Assembly: GCA_018716065.1 (NCBI GenBank)
Contig: DVKJ01000005.1
Coordinates: 1 to 49,199 of the forward strand
Source of the DNA: Candidatus Pelethosoma merdigallinarum
Lineage (GTDB): Bacteria; Bacillota_I; Bacilli_A; RF39; UBA660
DNA: 49,199 nucleotides
Direction of reading: 5' to 3'
Shown here: piece by piece, positions 34,581-42,043 of the stretch
Layout of the letters: each line of letters starts with the position of its first letter
How positions within the stretch are numbered: position 1 is the stretch's first letter
The notes under the pieces: generated by a model
Told to the model about the DNA's origin: nothing
Database searches by the model: none
The model's input: the letters and a program-made list of their open reading frames with translations, nothing else
Program-made: the position numbers and the translations under genes

Positions 34581-34673
34581 AATTATCACCAATAAATTAT
34601 ATTTAAAATAGTTGAATTAAATACATGGAAAAAAGAATGATTCATACATAATAGTAGACACGGGGTGATGAAT

Positions 34674-34979
34674 ATGGATTTTATTGTACAATATTGGCTT
34701 GAATTTCTATTTGGTGTGGTAGTCGCATTATTAGGGTATTTGGTACACAAAATTAAACGATACTATAAAACATTAGAAACAAGTGTAGAAGGGGTACGTA
34801 TTTTATTAAAAACAAAAATTATTGAAGAGTATCACCAAATAAAAAAGGAAAATGTAGCTACGATGTATCAAAAACAAAATCTAGCTAATCTGTATCAAGA
34901 GTATCAAAAATTTGGTGAAGATAGTTTTATTGAAGATGTGATGCAGGAATTAGATAAAATACCCATTACCAAGTGTTAG
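34674..34979 (+). CDS. Holin-like single-helix protein
   Basis: 101 aa from ATG 34674; GGGGTGAT at 34662-34669 is the ribosome site, so the in-frame ATG at 34668 is too close. One N-terminal helix (about 8-28), then an amphipathic coiled region (Y-H-Q-I-K-K-E-N, L-A-N-L-Y-Q-E-Y-Q-K-F-G). The layout resembles Firmicutes phage holin-like or holin-associated proteins. No other phage genes are near, so it is either a domesticated relic or an unrelated membrane protein. Confidence 0.6.
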   Translation: MDFIVQYWLEFLFGVVVALLGYLVHKIKRYYKTLETSVEGVRILLKTKIIEEYHQIKKENVATMYQKQNLANLYQEYQKFGEDSFIEDVMQELDKIPITKC

Positions 34980-34993
34980 AAGGAAGGTGACCT

Positions 34994-35335
34994 ATGGAAT
35001 TTGTATTACCTACAAAATTACTACATATTTTAATGATTAGTATGATGTTTAGTGTGATTTTAATGGCATTTATTCAAAAATGTAAAACATTAAAAATCAT
35101 TCGTAAAAGTTCATTGATATGGCTCCTTAATTTTATTTTTTCATTTCTTCTGGGAATTCCATTTGCGCATATGTTTTATGAAGTATCGTGGTTAGAAGGA
35201 ATATGGGTCGCCATATTTAGTTTTATTGGAGCTCCAGGACTTTATGAAACATTAAAGAATCAACAAATTATATCATATAAACCAAAGGGTGTATCAGAGA
35301 TTCAAACAATAGAAGAGCCAACTGAAAAAAGTTAA
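34994..35335 (+). CDS. Holin-like small membrane protein
   Basis: 113 aa with three hydrophobic segments (about 8-24, 43-60, 66-82) and a polar tail. The segment W-V-A-I-F-S-F-I-G-A-P-G-L-Y-E-T-L-K resembles a common Firmicutes holin-like pattern. It is 14 bases after the previous gene, ribosome site GAAGGAAGGTGA. The pair may be a leftover lysis unit or an envelope function adopted by the host. Identification is tentative. Confidence 0.6.
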   Translation: MEFVLPTKLLHILMISMMFSVILMAFIQKCKTLKIIRKSSLIWLLNFIFSFLLGIPFAHMFYEVSWLEGIWVAIFSFIGAPGLYETLKNQQIISYKPKGVSEIQTIEEPTEKS

Positions 35336-35352
35336 AATAATTCGTTTTTGTT

Positions 35353-35392
35353 GAAAAATAAAGGGTTAATAGTGATTAACTCTTTATTTTTC
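35353..35392. terminator. Long-stem terminator after the holin-like genes
   Basis: 17-base arms at 35353-35369 and 35376-35392 (one G-T pair) around a six-base loop, with A- and T-rich outer parts on both sides. Confidence 0.75.
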
Positions 35393-35598
35393 TGTAACAA
35401 ACTTTTGTTCGCTATAATTTCACTTTATTTTTATAAAAGATTACCATTTGTTGTTTATTTATAAGTGAAAAAAATTACTGTTTTCAAAAAAACGAGTAAA
35501 AAATAAAAATATAAAATAACTGCCATTTCTTGTAAAACAAGGCTTTTTTAAAGGTTAAGTCTATAAAAAATAGGAATATTTTTTTAGGAAAATATTGT
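35393..35598. other. nrdD upstream region with dyad, no gene
   Basis: Non-coding. TTTCACTT (35418-35425) and AAGTGAAA (35463-35470) form an eight-base dyad 37 bases apart, possibly an operator. A weak hairpin CTTGT/ACAAG (35529-35541) followed by GCTTTTTT could attenuate transcription. I do not see a clear NrdR box. Confidence 0.4.
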
Positions 35599-35627
35599 TT
35601 GACTAATATTCAAAAAAAGACTAAAAT
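35599..35627 (+). promoter_or_regulatory. Promoter of nrdD
   Basis: TTGACT (35599-35604), 17 bases, TAAAAT (35622-35627); the transcript should begin near 35634, ahead of GGAGGA and the ATG at 35655. Confidence 0.65.
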
Positions 35628-35654
35628 CAAATTATAGATGGAGGATGAAGTAGT

Positions 35655-37958
35655 ATGACAACAGAAGAAAAAGTAGAAACATTAAAAGTAATAAAGAGAA
35701 ACGGGAAAAAAGTAGACTTTGATGGAACAAAGATTGCTTTAGCGATAAAAAAAGGGTTTGACAGTATTAAAGATCCAGAAACGGATGAAGTAAAATATAA
35801 TGAAAAAGATATTCATAGAGTTTATCATGCGGTTATTTCACGTATTGAAAAAACATATGGAGAAAACGATAAAATTAATATTGAAGATATTCAAGATCTT
35901 ATTGAAGAAGAGTTACACAAGAAACATTTTGATGATGTTGCTAAATCATTTTCAGAATATCGTGAACGTCGTAATTTATCACGCGAAATGTTTTTTGAAG
36001 ACAAGAAACGTCATAAGTTTTTAAAAACATTAGAAGGATTAGGACTTAAAACGGCTCATGAAGAAGATTTAAAAAGAGAGAATGCGAATATTGATGGGGA
36101 TACGGCAATGGGAACGATGTTACAATATGGATCTACTATTTCCAAAGAGTTTACGAAAGCTTATTTGATGAAACCAAAATTCGCAGAAGCTCATGATGAA
36201 GGTGATATTCATATTCATGATATGGACTTTATGGCTATGGGAACCACAACTTGTTGCCAGATTGACTTAAATCGCTTATTTAAAGGTGGTTTTTCAACCG
36301 GACATGGACATTTACGTGAACCGAATGATATTATGTCTTATAGTGCTTTAGCGGCCATTGCCATCCAATCCAATCAAAATGATCAACACGGTGGACAAAG
36401 TATTCCAGCATATGACTATTTTATGGCACCAGGGGTGTTAAAAACTTTTAAGAAACAATTCAAACAAATGATTTATGATTACCTAGATTTTAGTGATTTT
36501 AAACATTTTATTTCTATGGATAAAATAAGCAAAGATATTGATAAACTAACAACGATTGAATTTGATATCAATGAGATCTTTGAAAAATATTATAATGAAT
36601 CTGAAGAAGTAAAGAAGATTTTTTCTATGGCTTATCATAAAGCTTATGAAAAAACAGATCGTATTACGTATCAAGCAATGGAAGCTTTCATTCATAATTT
36701 AAATACGATGCATTCACGTGCAGGAGCGCAAGTACCTTTTTCATCCGTGAATTTTGGAACGGATCATTCTCCGGAAGGACGTATGGTTATTAAAAATTAT
36801 TTACTTTCTTTAGATGCTGGTCTTGGTCATGGGGAGACACCAATCTTTCCTGTATCAATCTTTAAAGTAAAAGAAGGAATTAATTATAATCCTGAAGATC
36901 CAAATTATGATTTGTTTAAACTTTCATGTAAAGTAAGTGCGAAACGTTTATTCCCAAATTTCTCCTTTTTGGATTCTACATTTAATAAACAATATTATAA
37001 AGAAGGAGATTATACCAGCGAGGTTGCTTATATGGGATGCCGTACTCGTGTCATGGGAGATGTTACAGATCGTAATAAAGAAGTCACTCCAGGAAGAGGA
37101 AATTTATCATTTACTTCTATTAACTTACCACGTTTAGGTATTAAACATGGAATTTGTTTAAAAGAACGTGAACAAGCAGACCTTAAAGGGTTCTACGAAG
37201 ATTTGGAAAACATGATGGACTTAGTAAAAGATCAGTTATTAGAACGTTTTGAAATTCAATGTAACAAACGTTGTTATAACTTCCCATTCCTTTTAGGTGA
37301 AGGAGTATGGACAGATGGTGAAAAATTAAAACCAACGGATCGTTTACGTAAGGTATTAAAACATGGTACTTTAACATTCGGGTTTATTGGACTAGCAGAA
37401 TGTTTGAAAGCTCTCATTGGAAAACATCATGGAGAAGATGAAGAAGCACGTGAATTAGGATTAGAAATTATTACATTTATGCGTAAAAAAGCAGATGAGT
37501 ATTCTGAAAAGTATAATTTAAACTTTAGTTTAATCGCTACTCCAGCGGAAGGTTTATCTGGACGTTTTGTTAACATAGATAAAGCCATTTATGGAAAAAT
37601 CAAAGGCGTTACAGATCGTGAATATTATACGAATTCTTTCCATGTACCCGTTTATTATCACATTGGAATTATGGATAAACTAGCGATTGAAGGACCTTAT
37701 CACGAACTTACAAATGGTGGACATATTAGTTACATTGAAATTGACGGAGATACTGCCATGAATGTGGAAGCATTCGAGAAAATTGTTCGTTATATGCATG
37801 ATAATAATATTGGATATGGTGCGATTAATCACCCTGTAGATCGTGATCCAGTTTGTGGTTATACAGGTGTGATTGGAGATGTTTGCCCAGGTTGTGGTAG
37901 ACATGAAGGTGAAGGTGTTCCAATGGAACGTATTAAAAATATGGATTGTTGTAATTAG
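35655..37958 (+). CDS. nrdD: Anaerobic (class III) ribonucleotide reductase, main body
   Basis: 767 aa. Reduces ribonucleoside triphosphates to deoxy forms under anoxia, using a glycyl radical made by NrdG. The first ~100 residues are an ATP-cone (V-I-K-R-N-G-K-K-V-D-F), followed by the barrel with D-I-H-I-H-D-M-D-F and N-L-N-T-M-H-S-R-A-G-A-Q-V-P-F-S-S. The C-terminus has a zinc-ribbon-like C-G-Y-T-G-V-I-G-D-V-C-P-G-C-G-R, where a first Cys of the usual pair appears to be Asp. It stops soon after, without the glycyl-radical motif; that motif is in the next small ORF. Strong promoter upstream. Confidence 0.95.
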   Translation: MTTEEKVETLKVIKRNGKKVDFDGTKIALAIKKGFDSIKDPETDEVKYNEKDIHRVYHAVISRIEKTYGENDKINIEDIQDLIEEELHKKHFDDVAKSFSEYRERRNLSREMFFEDKKRHKFLKTLEGLGLKTAHEEDLKRENANIDGDTAMGTMLQYGSTISKEFTKAYLMKPKFAEAHDEGDIHIHDMDFMAMGTTTCCQIDLNRLFKGGFSTGHGHLREPNDIMSYSALAAIAIQSNQNDQHGGQSIPAYDYFMAPGVLKTFKKQFKQMIYDYLDFSDFKHFISMDKISKDIDKLTTIEFDINEIFEKYYNESEEVKKIFSMAYHKAYEKTDRITYQAMEAFIHNLNTMHSRAGAQVPFSSVNFGTDHSPEGRMVIKNYLLSLDAGLGHGETPIFPVSIFKVKEGINYNPEDPNYDLFKLSCKVSAKRLFPNFSFLDSTFNKQYYKEGDYTSEVAYMGCRTRVMGDVTDRNKEVTPGRGNLSFTSINLPRLGIKHGICLKEREQADLKGFYEDLENMMDLVKDQLLERFEIQCNKRCYNFPFLLGEGVWTDGEKLKPTDRLRKVLKHGTLTFGFIGLAECLKALIGKHHGEDEEARELGLEIITFMRKKADEYSEKYNLNFSLIATPAEGLSGRFVNIDKAIYGKIKGVTDREYYTNSFHVPVYYHIGIMDKLAIEGPYHELTNGGHISYIEIDGDTAMNVEAFEKIVRYMHDNNIGYGAINHPVDRDPVCGYTGVIGDVCPGCGRHEGEGVPMERIKNMDCCN

Positions 37959-37972
37959 AAAGGATGAGGAAA

Positions 37973-38137
37973 ATGAAAACAGATGGAAGAAAAGTAGGAG
38001 AAGGAGTAAAGTTTGAACGTATTCGTCGTATTACAGGATATTTAGTAGGAACGACAGATCGTTTTAACAATGCGAAAAAAGCCGAAGAACGTGATCGTGT
38101 AAAACATGGAACTAAAGGTATTTTAAATGGAAATTAG
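37973..38137 (+). CDS. Separately encoded NrdD glycyl-radical C-terminal domain
   Basis: 54 aa with its own ribosome site (AAAGGATGAGG at 37959-37969). It contains F-E-R-I-R-R-I-T-G-Y-L-V-G-T, then D-R-F-N-N-A-K-K-A-E and D-R-V-K-H, which is the glycyl-radical tail found at the C-terminus of class III reductases (Gly22 here as radical site). The main NrdD stops 14 bases upstream in another frame. The two pieces share a G-E-G-V-x-x-E-R-I segment. It overlaps nrdG by 11 bases. So the radical domain seems to be a separate polypeptide that must dock on NrdD, as GrcA does for pyruvate formate-lyase. Confidence 0.8.
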   Translation: MKTDGRKVGEGVKFERIRRITGYLVGTTDRFNNAKKAEERDRVKHGTKGILNGN

Positions 38138-38690
38138 AGTTGCCAGTGACTTACAACCAGATAGTATTGTCGATGGAGAAGGAATTCGTACCGTATTATG
38201 GACACAAGGGTGTGGTCATCATTGTAAGGGATGTCATAATCCAGAGACATGGTCTTTTGATGCAGGAATTAACGTTGATGTAGAATTAGTCAAAAAAGAA
38301 CTATCTAAGATAAAAGGACAAGATGGAATTACTTTATCTGGTGGTGATCCTTGGTTTCAAATAGACGCTTGTTTAGAAATTGCTAAATACTGTCATGAAC
38401 TGGAATGGAATGTTTGGTGCTACACGGGATTTACTTGGGAACAAATTATGATCATGAGTAAAGGGAATCCAAACGCATGTGCTTTCTTACAAGAAATTGA
38501 TGTTTTAGTAGACGGACGTTTCCAATTGGAAGAGAGAAGTTTAGATTTAAAATACAAAGGATCTAAAAACCAACGAATCATTGATGTTCAAAAGAGTTTA
38601 GAAAGTGGATCTGTAGTAGAAATTGAAAAATATCAAGGACAAAAAGAGATTGGTTCTATCTATCACAAACCTGAACATATTTATATATAG
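38127..38690 (+). CDS. nrdG: Anaerobic ribonucleotide reductase activating enzyme
   Basis: 187 aa radical-SAM protein that installs the glycyl radical on NrdD. The cluster motif C-G-H-H-C-K-G-C gives Cys29, Cys33 and Cys36; T-L-S-G-G-D-P is the SAM-binding stretch. The start ATG lies inside the small radical-domain ORF in another frame, which couples their translation. Length is typical. Confidence 0.95.
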   Translation: MEIRVASDLQPDSIVDGEGIRTVLWTQGCGHHCKGCHNPETWSFDAGINVDVELVKKELSKIKGQDGITLSGGDPWFQIDACLEIAKYCHELEWNVWCYTGFTWEQIMIMSKGNPNACAFLQEIDVLVDGRFQLEERSLDLKYKGSKNQRIIDVQKSLESGSVVEIEKYQGQKEIGSIYHKPEHIYI

Positions 38691-38712
38691 AAAACTGCTT
38701 CGGCAGTTTTTT
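38691..38712 (+). terminator. Terminator of the nrdDG operon
   Basis: AAAACTGC (38691-38698), UUCG-type tetraloop (38699-38702), GCAGTTTT (38703-38710), then TT. A stable, textbook terminator. Confidence 0.9.
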
Positions 38713-38755
38713 CATGAATATTTTGTAAAAATGTGATTATAGAAGCCAAAAACAT

Positions 38756-38802
38756 TGGAATTTTGTGATAAATATAGGTAAAATTGCTGGAATTTTGTGA
38801 TA
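38756..38802 (+). repeat. 15-bp direct repeats over the promoter of the next gene
   Basis: TGGAATTTTGTGATA occurs at 38756-38770 and again at 38788-38802, with starts 32 bases apart (three helical turns). The second copy runs into the -10 element. A variant ATTTTGTGATATA lies at 40220-40232. Repeated sites on one DNA face suggest an operator. Confidence 0.65.
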
Positions 38803-38806
38803 TAAT
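38798..38806 (+). promoter_or_regulatory. Extended -10 promoter of the DUF4143 ATPase gene
   Basis: TGATATAAT, with TATAAT at 38801-38806; no good -35. Its start overlaps the second 15-bp repeat. Confidence 0.55.
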
Positions 38807-38828
38807 GTATAAAGAAAGGGTGATATCA

Positions 38829-40160
38829 ATGAGATTGAAAAGAAAAGTAGACAATTTTTTACTATCATGGAAAAACGATAAAACACATTTACCTTTGATT
38901 ATAAAAGGAGCAAGACAGATTGGAAAAACGGATGCGATTGAACATTTTGCGAAGAATAATTACAAAAGTGTTGTAGAAATTAATTTTGTTTTACAAAAAC
39001 AATTTAAATCTATTTTTGATGATGGTTTTGAAGTAGATACGATTATAAAAAATATATCTTTTATTAATCCTAACTTTGAATTTATTCCAGGGGAAACTTT
39101 ATTATTTTTTGATGAAATACAAGATTGTATCAATTGTGCCACCTCCCTAAAATCATTTCGTATCGATGGACGTTACGATGTGATTTGCTCAGGATCATTG
39201 ATGGGAATCAACTATCATGAAATTGAGTCTAATAGTGTCGGAAATAAGCAAGATTATGAAATGTATTCTATGGATTTTGAAGAATTCTTATGGGCAAAAG
39301 GATATAAAGAAGAACAAATCGAAGATTTGTATGAACACATGAAGAATTGTGAGCCTCTATCGCAACTTGAATTTGATGTGATGCTTAATAATTTTCATGA
39401 ATATATGATTGTTGGAGGAATGCCTGCCATTGTTAGAACATTTATTGAAAATAAGAATTATAGTGGAATTTTAAATATGCAAAAACAGATTATCAAAGAT
39501 TATGAAGAAGACATTACAAAATACGCTCATGGCTTAGATCAAGGAAAAATTTTGAATGTTTATCGTAAAATCCCTGTTTTCTTGGGAAACGAAAATAAAA
39601 AATTTCAAATTTCAAAAGTTAAGGATGGTGCCCGTAATAGAGAATATATTGGAACGATTGAATGGTTGGATAATGCCGGAATTATTAATATTTCTTATTG
39701 TTTAGATCAAGTCTCTTTACCTTTGAGAGGAAATTATAATCCAGATAATTATAGAATATACTTTAGAGATACGGGATTATTAATTGGAAGTTTAGATGAC
39801 GAAGTTCAAGATGATCTGCGAAGTAATAAAAACTTTAATACTTATAAAGGTGCGATTTATGAAAATATTGTTGCGGATATGTTAGTAAAATCAGGTTATT
39901 CTTTATATTTTTATAAAAATGATAGAGGGACCATCGAAATGGATTTTATTGTAAGAGATAAAGATAGTCTTATTCCTATAGAAGTTAAGGCAGAGGATGG
40001 AAGTGTCATTTCCTTAAATAATATGATTACAAGTAATTCTTTCAAAGATATTAAATATGGAATTAAATTGTGTAACAAAAATATAGGTTTTAATGGAAAA
40101 TTCTATACGTTTCCTTACTTTTTAACTTTTCTATTAAAAGATTATTTAAAAGGAAAATAA
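38829..40160 (+). CDS. AAA_14/DUF4143-domain ATPase
   Basis: 443 aa from ATG 38829, behind AAAGGGTGAT; an earlier in-frame TTG at 38784 overlaps the promoter. Walker A G-A-R-Q-I-G-K-T is at 27-34 and Walker B L-L-F-F-D-E-I-Q-D near residue 95. Then comes S-G-S-L-M-G, and a C-terminal DUF4143 part including I-Y-F-R-D-T-G-L-L and a nuclease-fold-like E-M-D-F-I-V, P-I-E-V-K-A. This is a different subtype from the minus-strand ATPase at 31-32 kb. Role of the family is uncertain. Possibly repeat-controlled. Confidence 0.88.
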   Translation: MRLKRKVDNFLLSWKNDKTHLPLIIKGARQIGKTDAIEHFAKNNYKSVVEINFVLQKQFKSIFDDGFEVDTIIKNISFINPNFEFIPGETLLFFDEIQDCINCATSLKSFRIDGRYDVICSGSLMGINYHEIESNSVGNKQDYEMYSMDFEEFLWAKGYKEEQIEDLYEHMKNCEPLSQLEFDVMLNNFHEYMIVGGMPAIVRTFIENKNYSGILNMQKQIIKDYEEDITKYAHGLDQGKILNVYRKIPVFLGNENKKFQISKVKDGARNREYIGTIEWLDNAGIINISYCLDQVSLPLRGNYNPDNYRIYFRDTGLLIGSLDDEVQDDLRSNKNFNTYKGAIYENIVADMLVKSGYSLYFYKNDRGTIEMDFIVRDKDSLIPIEVKAEDGSVISLNNMITSNSFKDIKYGIKLCNKNIGFNGKFYTFPYFLTFLLKDYLKGK

Positions 40161-40175
40161 AATGAATACATATCG

Positions 40176-40219
40176 TTTACACTAATGTCGAAAAGGGTGT
40201 TAGATTTGGAGAATGTTAC
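40176..40219 (+). repeat. Imperfect 44-bp direct repeat, left copy
   Basis: Begins TTTACA, contains TGTCGAAAA and TTTGGAGAA, ends GTTAC, in the same spacing as the copy at 41004-41047. About 26 of 33 positions agree from GTCG onwards. It lies upstream of the unknown gene at 40262. Confidence 0.65.
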
Positions 40220-40261
40220 ATTTTGTGATATATTAAACAGTAAGAAAGAAGGAATCTATGT

Positions 40262-40984
40262 ATGAAATCTTTATTTACTGATGGGAATAATATTTATACG
40301 TATGATATTGTGGAAAGCAATAAAGAGGAAATTCTAGAACAATTAAAGTGTTATGCCAAAGAAGGAGTAATAGAGCGCTCCGGTAAGGGACCCTATGGTA
40401 TTGAACATCGATCTTTATTTATAGAGATCATGAAATCTTGTGATCAAATTTTAGAGGTTGAATTTAAAGAATGGAAAGGAAACGGACGCTATGGAGGCGA
40501 TTTAAATGTTTCTGCGGTTGCCATAGTTAAGTATTATCCTGTTTTATATAGAATCGTAAAAGATCTTCAATCTTTACAAGAATTACTAGATTATATGAAA
40601 GGTGATGTACTTATCCGAAAGGCATACAGAAGTCAGGTAGCGTTTGAAGTAGCTCGTAGTATTAATGTATTAAGTCCTCAGAGTTCAAACGAAAATAAAT
40701 TTTATTATGATAAAAATATTAGCTTCAATAAAAAGATACAAATTCTTCAAGAGTATCTTTCGGGATTACAATTTCGTTTAGTAGAAACAAAGTCTTTAGA
40801 AAAAATAAAAGAAGAAATTTATCTATTGAAAGGGATGCAAGAGGATGAATTACAACAGTCTCTTATTATAAAGAAGGAGAACCTGTTAGAAGAAGCGAAA
40901 AGAAATACGGAAGTGTTTAAAGAATTATGTCAATTATCCCAGTACCGAGTAGATGATGAAAAAATATTCACAAAGAGAAGATAA
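40262..40984 (+). CDS. Unknown protein flanked by imperfect direct repeats
   Basis: 240 aa, soluble, no signal or membrane segment. Not recognised. Features: a charged N-terminus, a central Gly-containing stretch (N-G-R-Y-G-G-D-L) and a Lys/Glu-rich helical C-terminal half. Ribosome site AGAAGGAATC; stop at 40982-40984. It stands alone as a transcription unit and is bracketed by 44-bp repeats (40176 and 41004), which suggests acquisition or duplication of the segment; I see no transposase. Confidence 0.75.
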   Translation: MKSLFTDGNNIYTYDIVESNKEEILEQLKCYAKEGVIERSGKGPYGIEHRSLFIEIMKSCDQILEVEFKEWKGNGRYGGDLNVSAVAIVKYYPVLYRIVKDLQSLQELLDYMKGDVLIRKAYRSQVAFEVARSINVLSPQSSNENKFYYDKNISFNKKIQILQEYLSGLQFRLVETKSLEKIKEEIYLLKGMQEDELQQSLIIKKENLLEEAKRNTEVFKELCQLSQYRVDDEKIFTKRR

Positions 40985-41003
40985 CTTTAGGGTTATTTTT
41001 TTC
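40981..41003 (+). terminator. Probable terminator after the unknown gene
   Basis: ATAAC (40981-40985) with GTTAT (40992-40996) and a T run. The stem is short, so moderate confidence. Confidence 0.5.
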
Positions 41004-41047
41004 TTTACATGTTTGTCGAAAAAGTGATTGAATTTGGAGAAAGTTAC
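41004..41047 (+). repeat. Imperfect 44-bp direct repeat, right copy
   Basis: Same order of blocks as at 40176-40219 (TTTACA, TGTCGAAAA, TTTGGAGAA, GTTAC). The copies are 828 bases apart. Confidence 0.65.
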
Positions 41048-41117
41048 GTTATCTTTTAACTTTTAGAAAAAAGAACATAAAAATAGAAGTTTTATGATTA
41101 AAAAAATAAAAAAAGCA

Positions 41118-41140
41118 TGCTATAATATTGTATAGAATAG
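41118..41140 (+). promoter_or_regulatory. Extended -10 promoter with AGAATAG motif
   Basis: TGCTATAAT (TATAAT 41121-41126), then AGAATAG at 41134-41140, the motif shared with 1044, 5190 and 14956. The -35 is weak. Confidence 0.6.
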
Positions 41141-41177
41141 AATAAAACGGAACATAAGAAGAATGTGGGGTGAGAAA

Positions 41178-41993
41178 ATGAAAATCAATTTATATAATCA
41201 CGATTATTTAATTACAAGTACGACGGTTGTGAATGGTGTTGTTTATCTTTTGTTACAAGACTTACAAGATCCAGCTCATAAAATGTATCGAAAAGATATT
41301 GAGAGTGTTGTTTTATATTTATATGAGATGCAAGCAAAAGCTTTTATTAATCTTCCAACGAAAGAAGAATATCAAAGAAAAATAGAATCATTATCTACAT
41401 CTTTGAAAGAGAATGATGTTTATCGATATTTGGAAAGGCTTGTTCCTAATATGAATATTCCACAGGAAAAAGTAACTCCTTTATATCAAAAGTGGATAAA
41501 AAACTATGATTTGATGCATTTATCCACAGAAAAAGCTCCCGCTGTGTCTTCTAATCCTGTGGAAAAGAAAGAAAATTTAAATAAAACTGTGGATAACACC
41601 AATAATCAAGAACATTTATCCACAATGACCAACTCACAGAATGTTACTTCTGTGGAAAACGATGGTATAACGGTAGAGAGAAAAAATGAATTAAATAGTA
41701 AATCATTAGAAGAATTGATTTTCTTATTACAAACAAATCCAGCATCAGAAGAAAATGATTTTATTCGTGCACTAATCGAAACGAAAGAAAAACAACAAGT
41801 TCATGATCAATCATTATTTACTACAAACTCGACAAATGATTATCAGGCAGATTCTGAAAAGTTGTTACTTAAGAGTCAACGAAATCATTTTGTAGGTGGA
41901 TTTACGAGTGATATGTTCATTACTTTTCTGTTTGGTATTTTAGTTGGTGTTTGTGGTATGGTTACTTTTAATATGATTTTGAGACTTTTATAG
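41178..41993 (+). CDS. Tail-anchored protein of unknown function, gene carries DnaA boxes
   Basis: 271 aa from ATG 41178; the ATG at 41163 precedes the GTGGGGTGAG ribosome site. N-terminal ~110 residues are a soluble domain of unknown family, a disordered Asn/Ser/Thr/Glu-rich linker follows (about 115-215), and the last ~25 residues form one helix (F-I-T-F-L-F-G-I-L-V-G-V-C-G-M-V) near the C-terminus. The DNA of the linker holds six DnaA-box-like sites (41491-41659). The reading frame uses them as codons for L-S-T, T-V-D-N and V-E-K/N, which are unremarkable residues. Function unknown. Confidence 0.8.
   Translation: MKINLYNHDYLITSTTVVNGVVYLLLQDLQDPAHKMYRKDIESVVLYLYEMQAKAFINLPTKEEYQRKIESLSTSLKENDVYRYLERLVPNMNIPQEKVTPLYQKWIKNYDLMHLSTEKAPAVSSNPVEKKENLNKTVDNTNNQEHLSTMTNSQNVTSVENDGITVERKNELNSKSLEELIFLLQTNPASEENDFIRALIETKEKQQVHDQSLFTTNSTNDYQADSEKLLLKSQRNHFVGGFTSDMFITFLFGILVGVCGMVTFNMILRLL
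41491..41659. promoter_or_regulatory. Cluster of six DnaA-box-like sites inside a coding region
   Basis: Perfect TTATCCACA at 41520-41528 (+), 41588-41596 (-) and 41616-41624 (+). One-mismatch boxes at 41491-41499 (-), 41558-41566 (-) and 41651-41659 (-). Centres are spaced 28 to 38 bases apart, about three helical turns. No dnaA or dnaN is in the window. A DnaA-titrating or replication-control site is the simplest reading; an unconventional origin is possible. Confidence 0.7.
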
Positions 41994-42043
41994 TCTTTTT
42001 TTCTTAAGTATGGTAAAATATTGAATGTAGAAAGAGAGGTATT

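Noticed and set aside
35393-35654. NrdR box upstream of nrdD
   Set aside because: No pair of sequences like ACACTATATATAGTGT was found; the dyad at 35418/35463 does not fit.
37164-38137. NrdD split explained by a single-base frameshift
   Set aside because: Both frames have stops between the parts, the small ORF has its own ribosome site, and a shared G-E-G-V segment is present in both.
41982-42001. Terminator overlapping the stop of the tail-anchored gene
   Set aside because: Only a five-base stem; T run present, but too weak to annotate.
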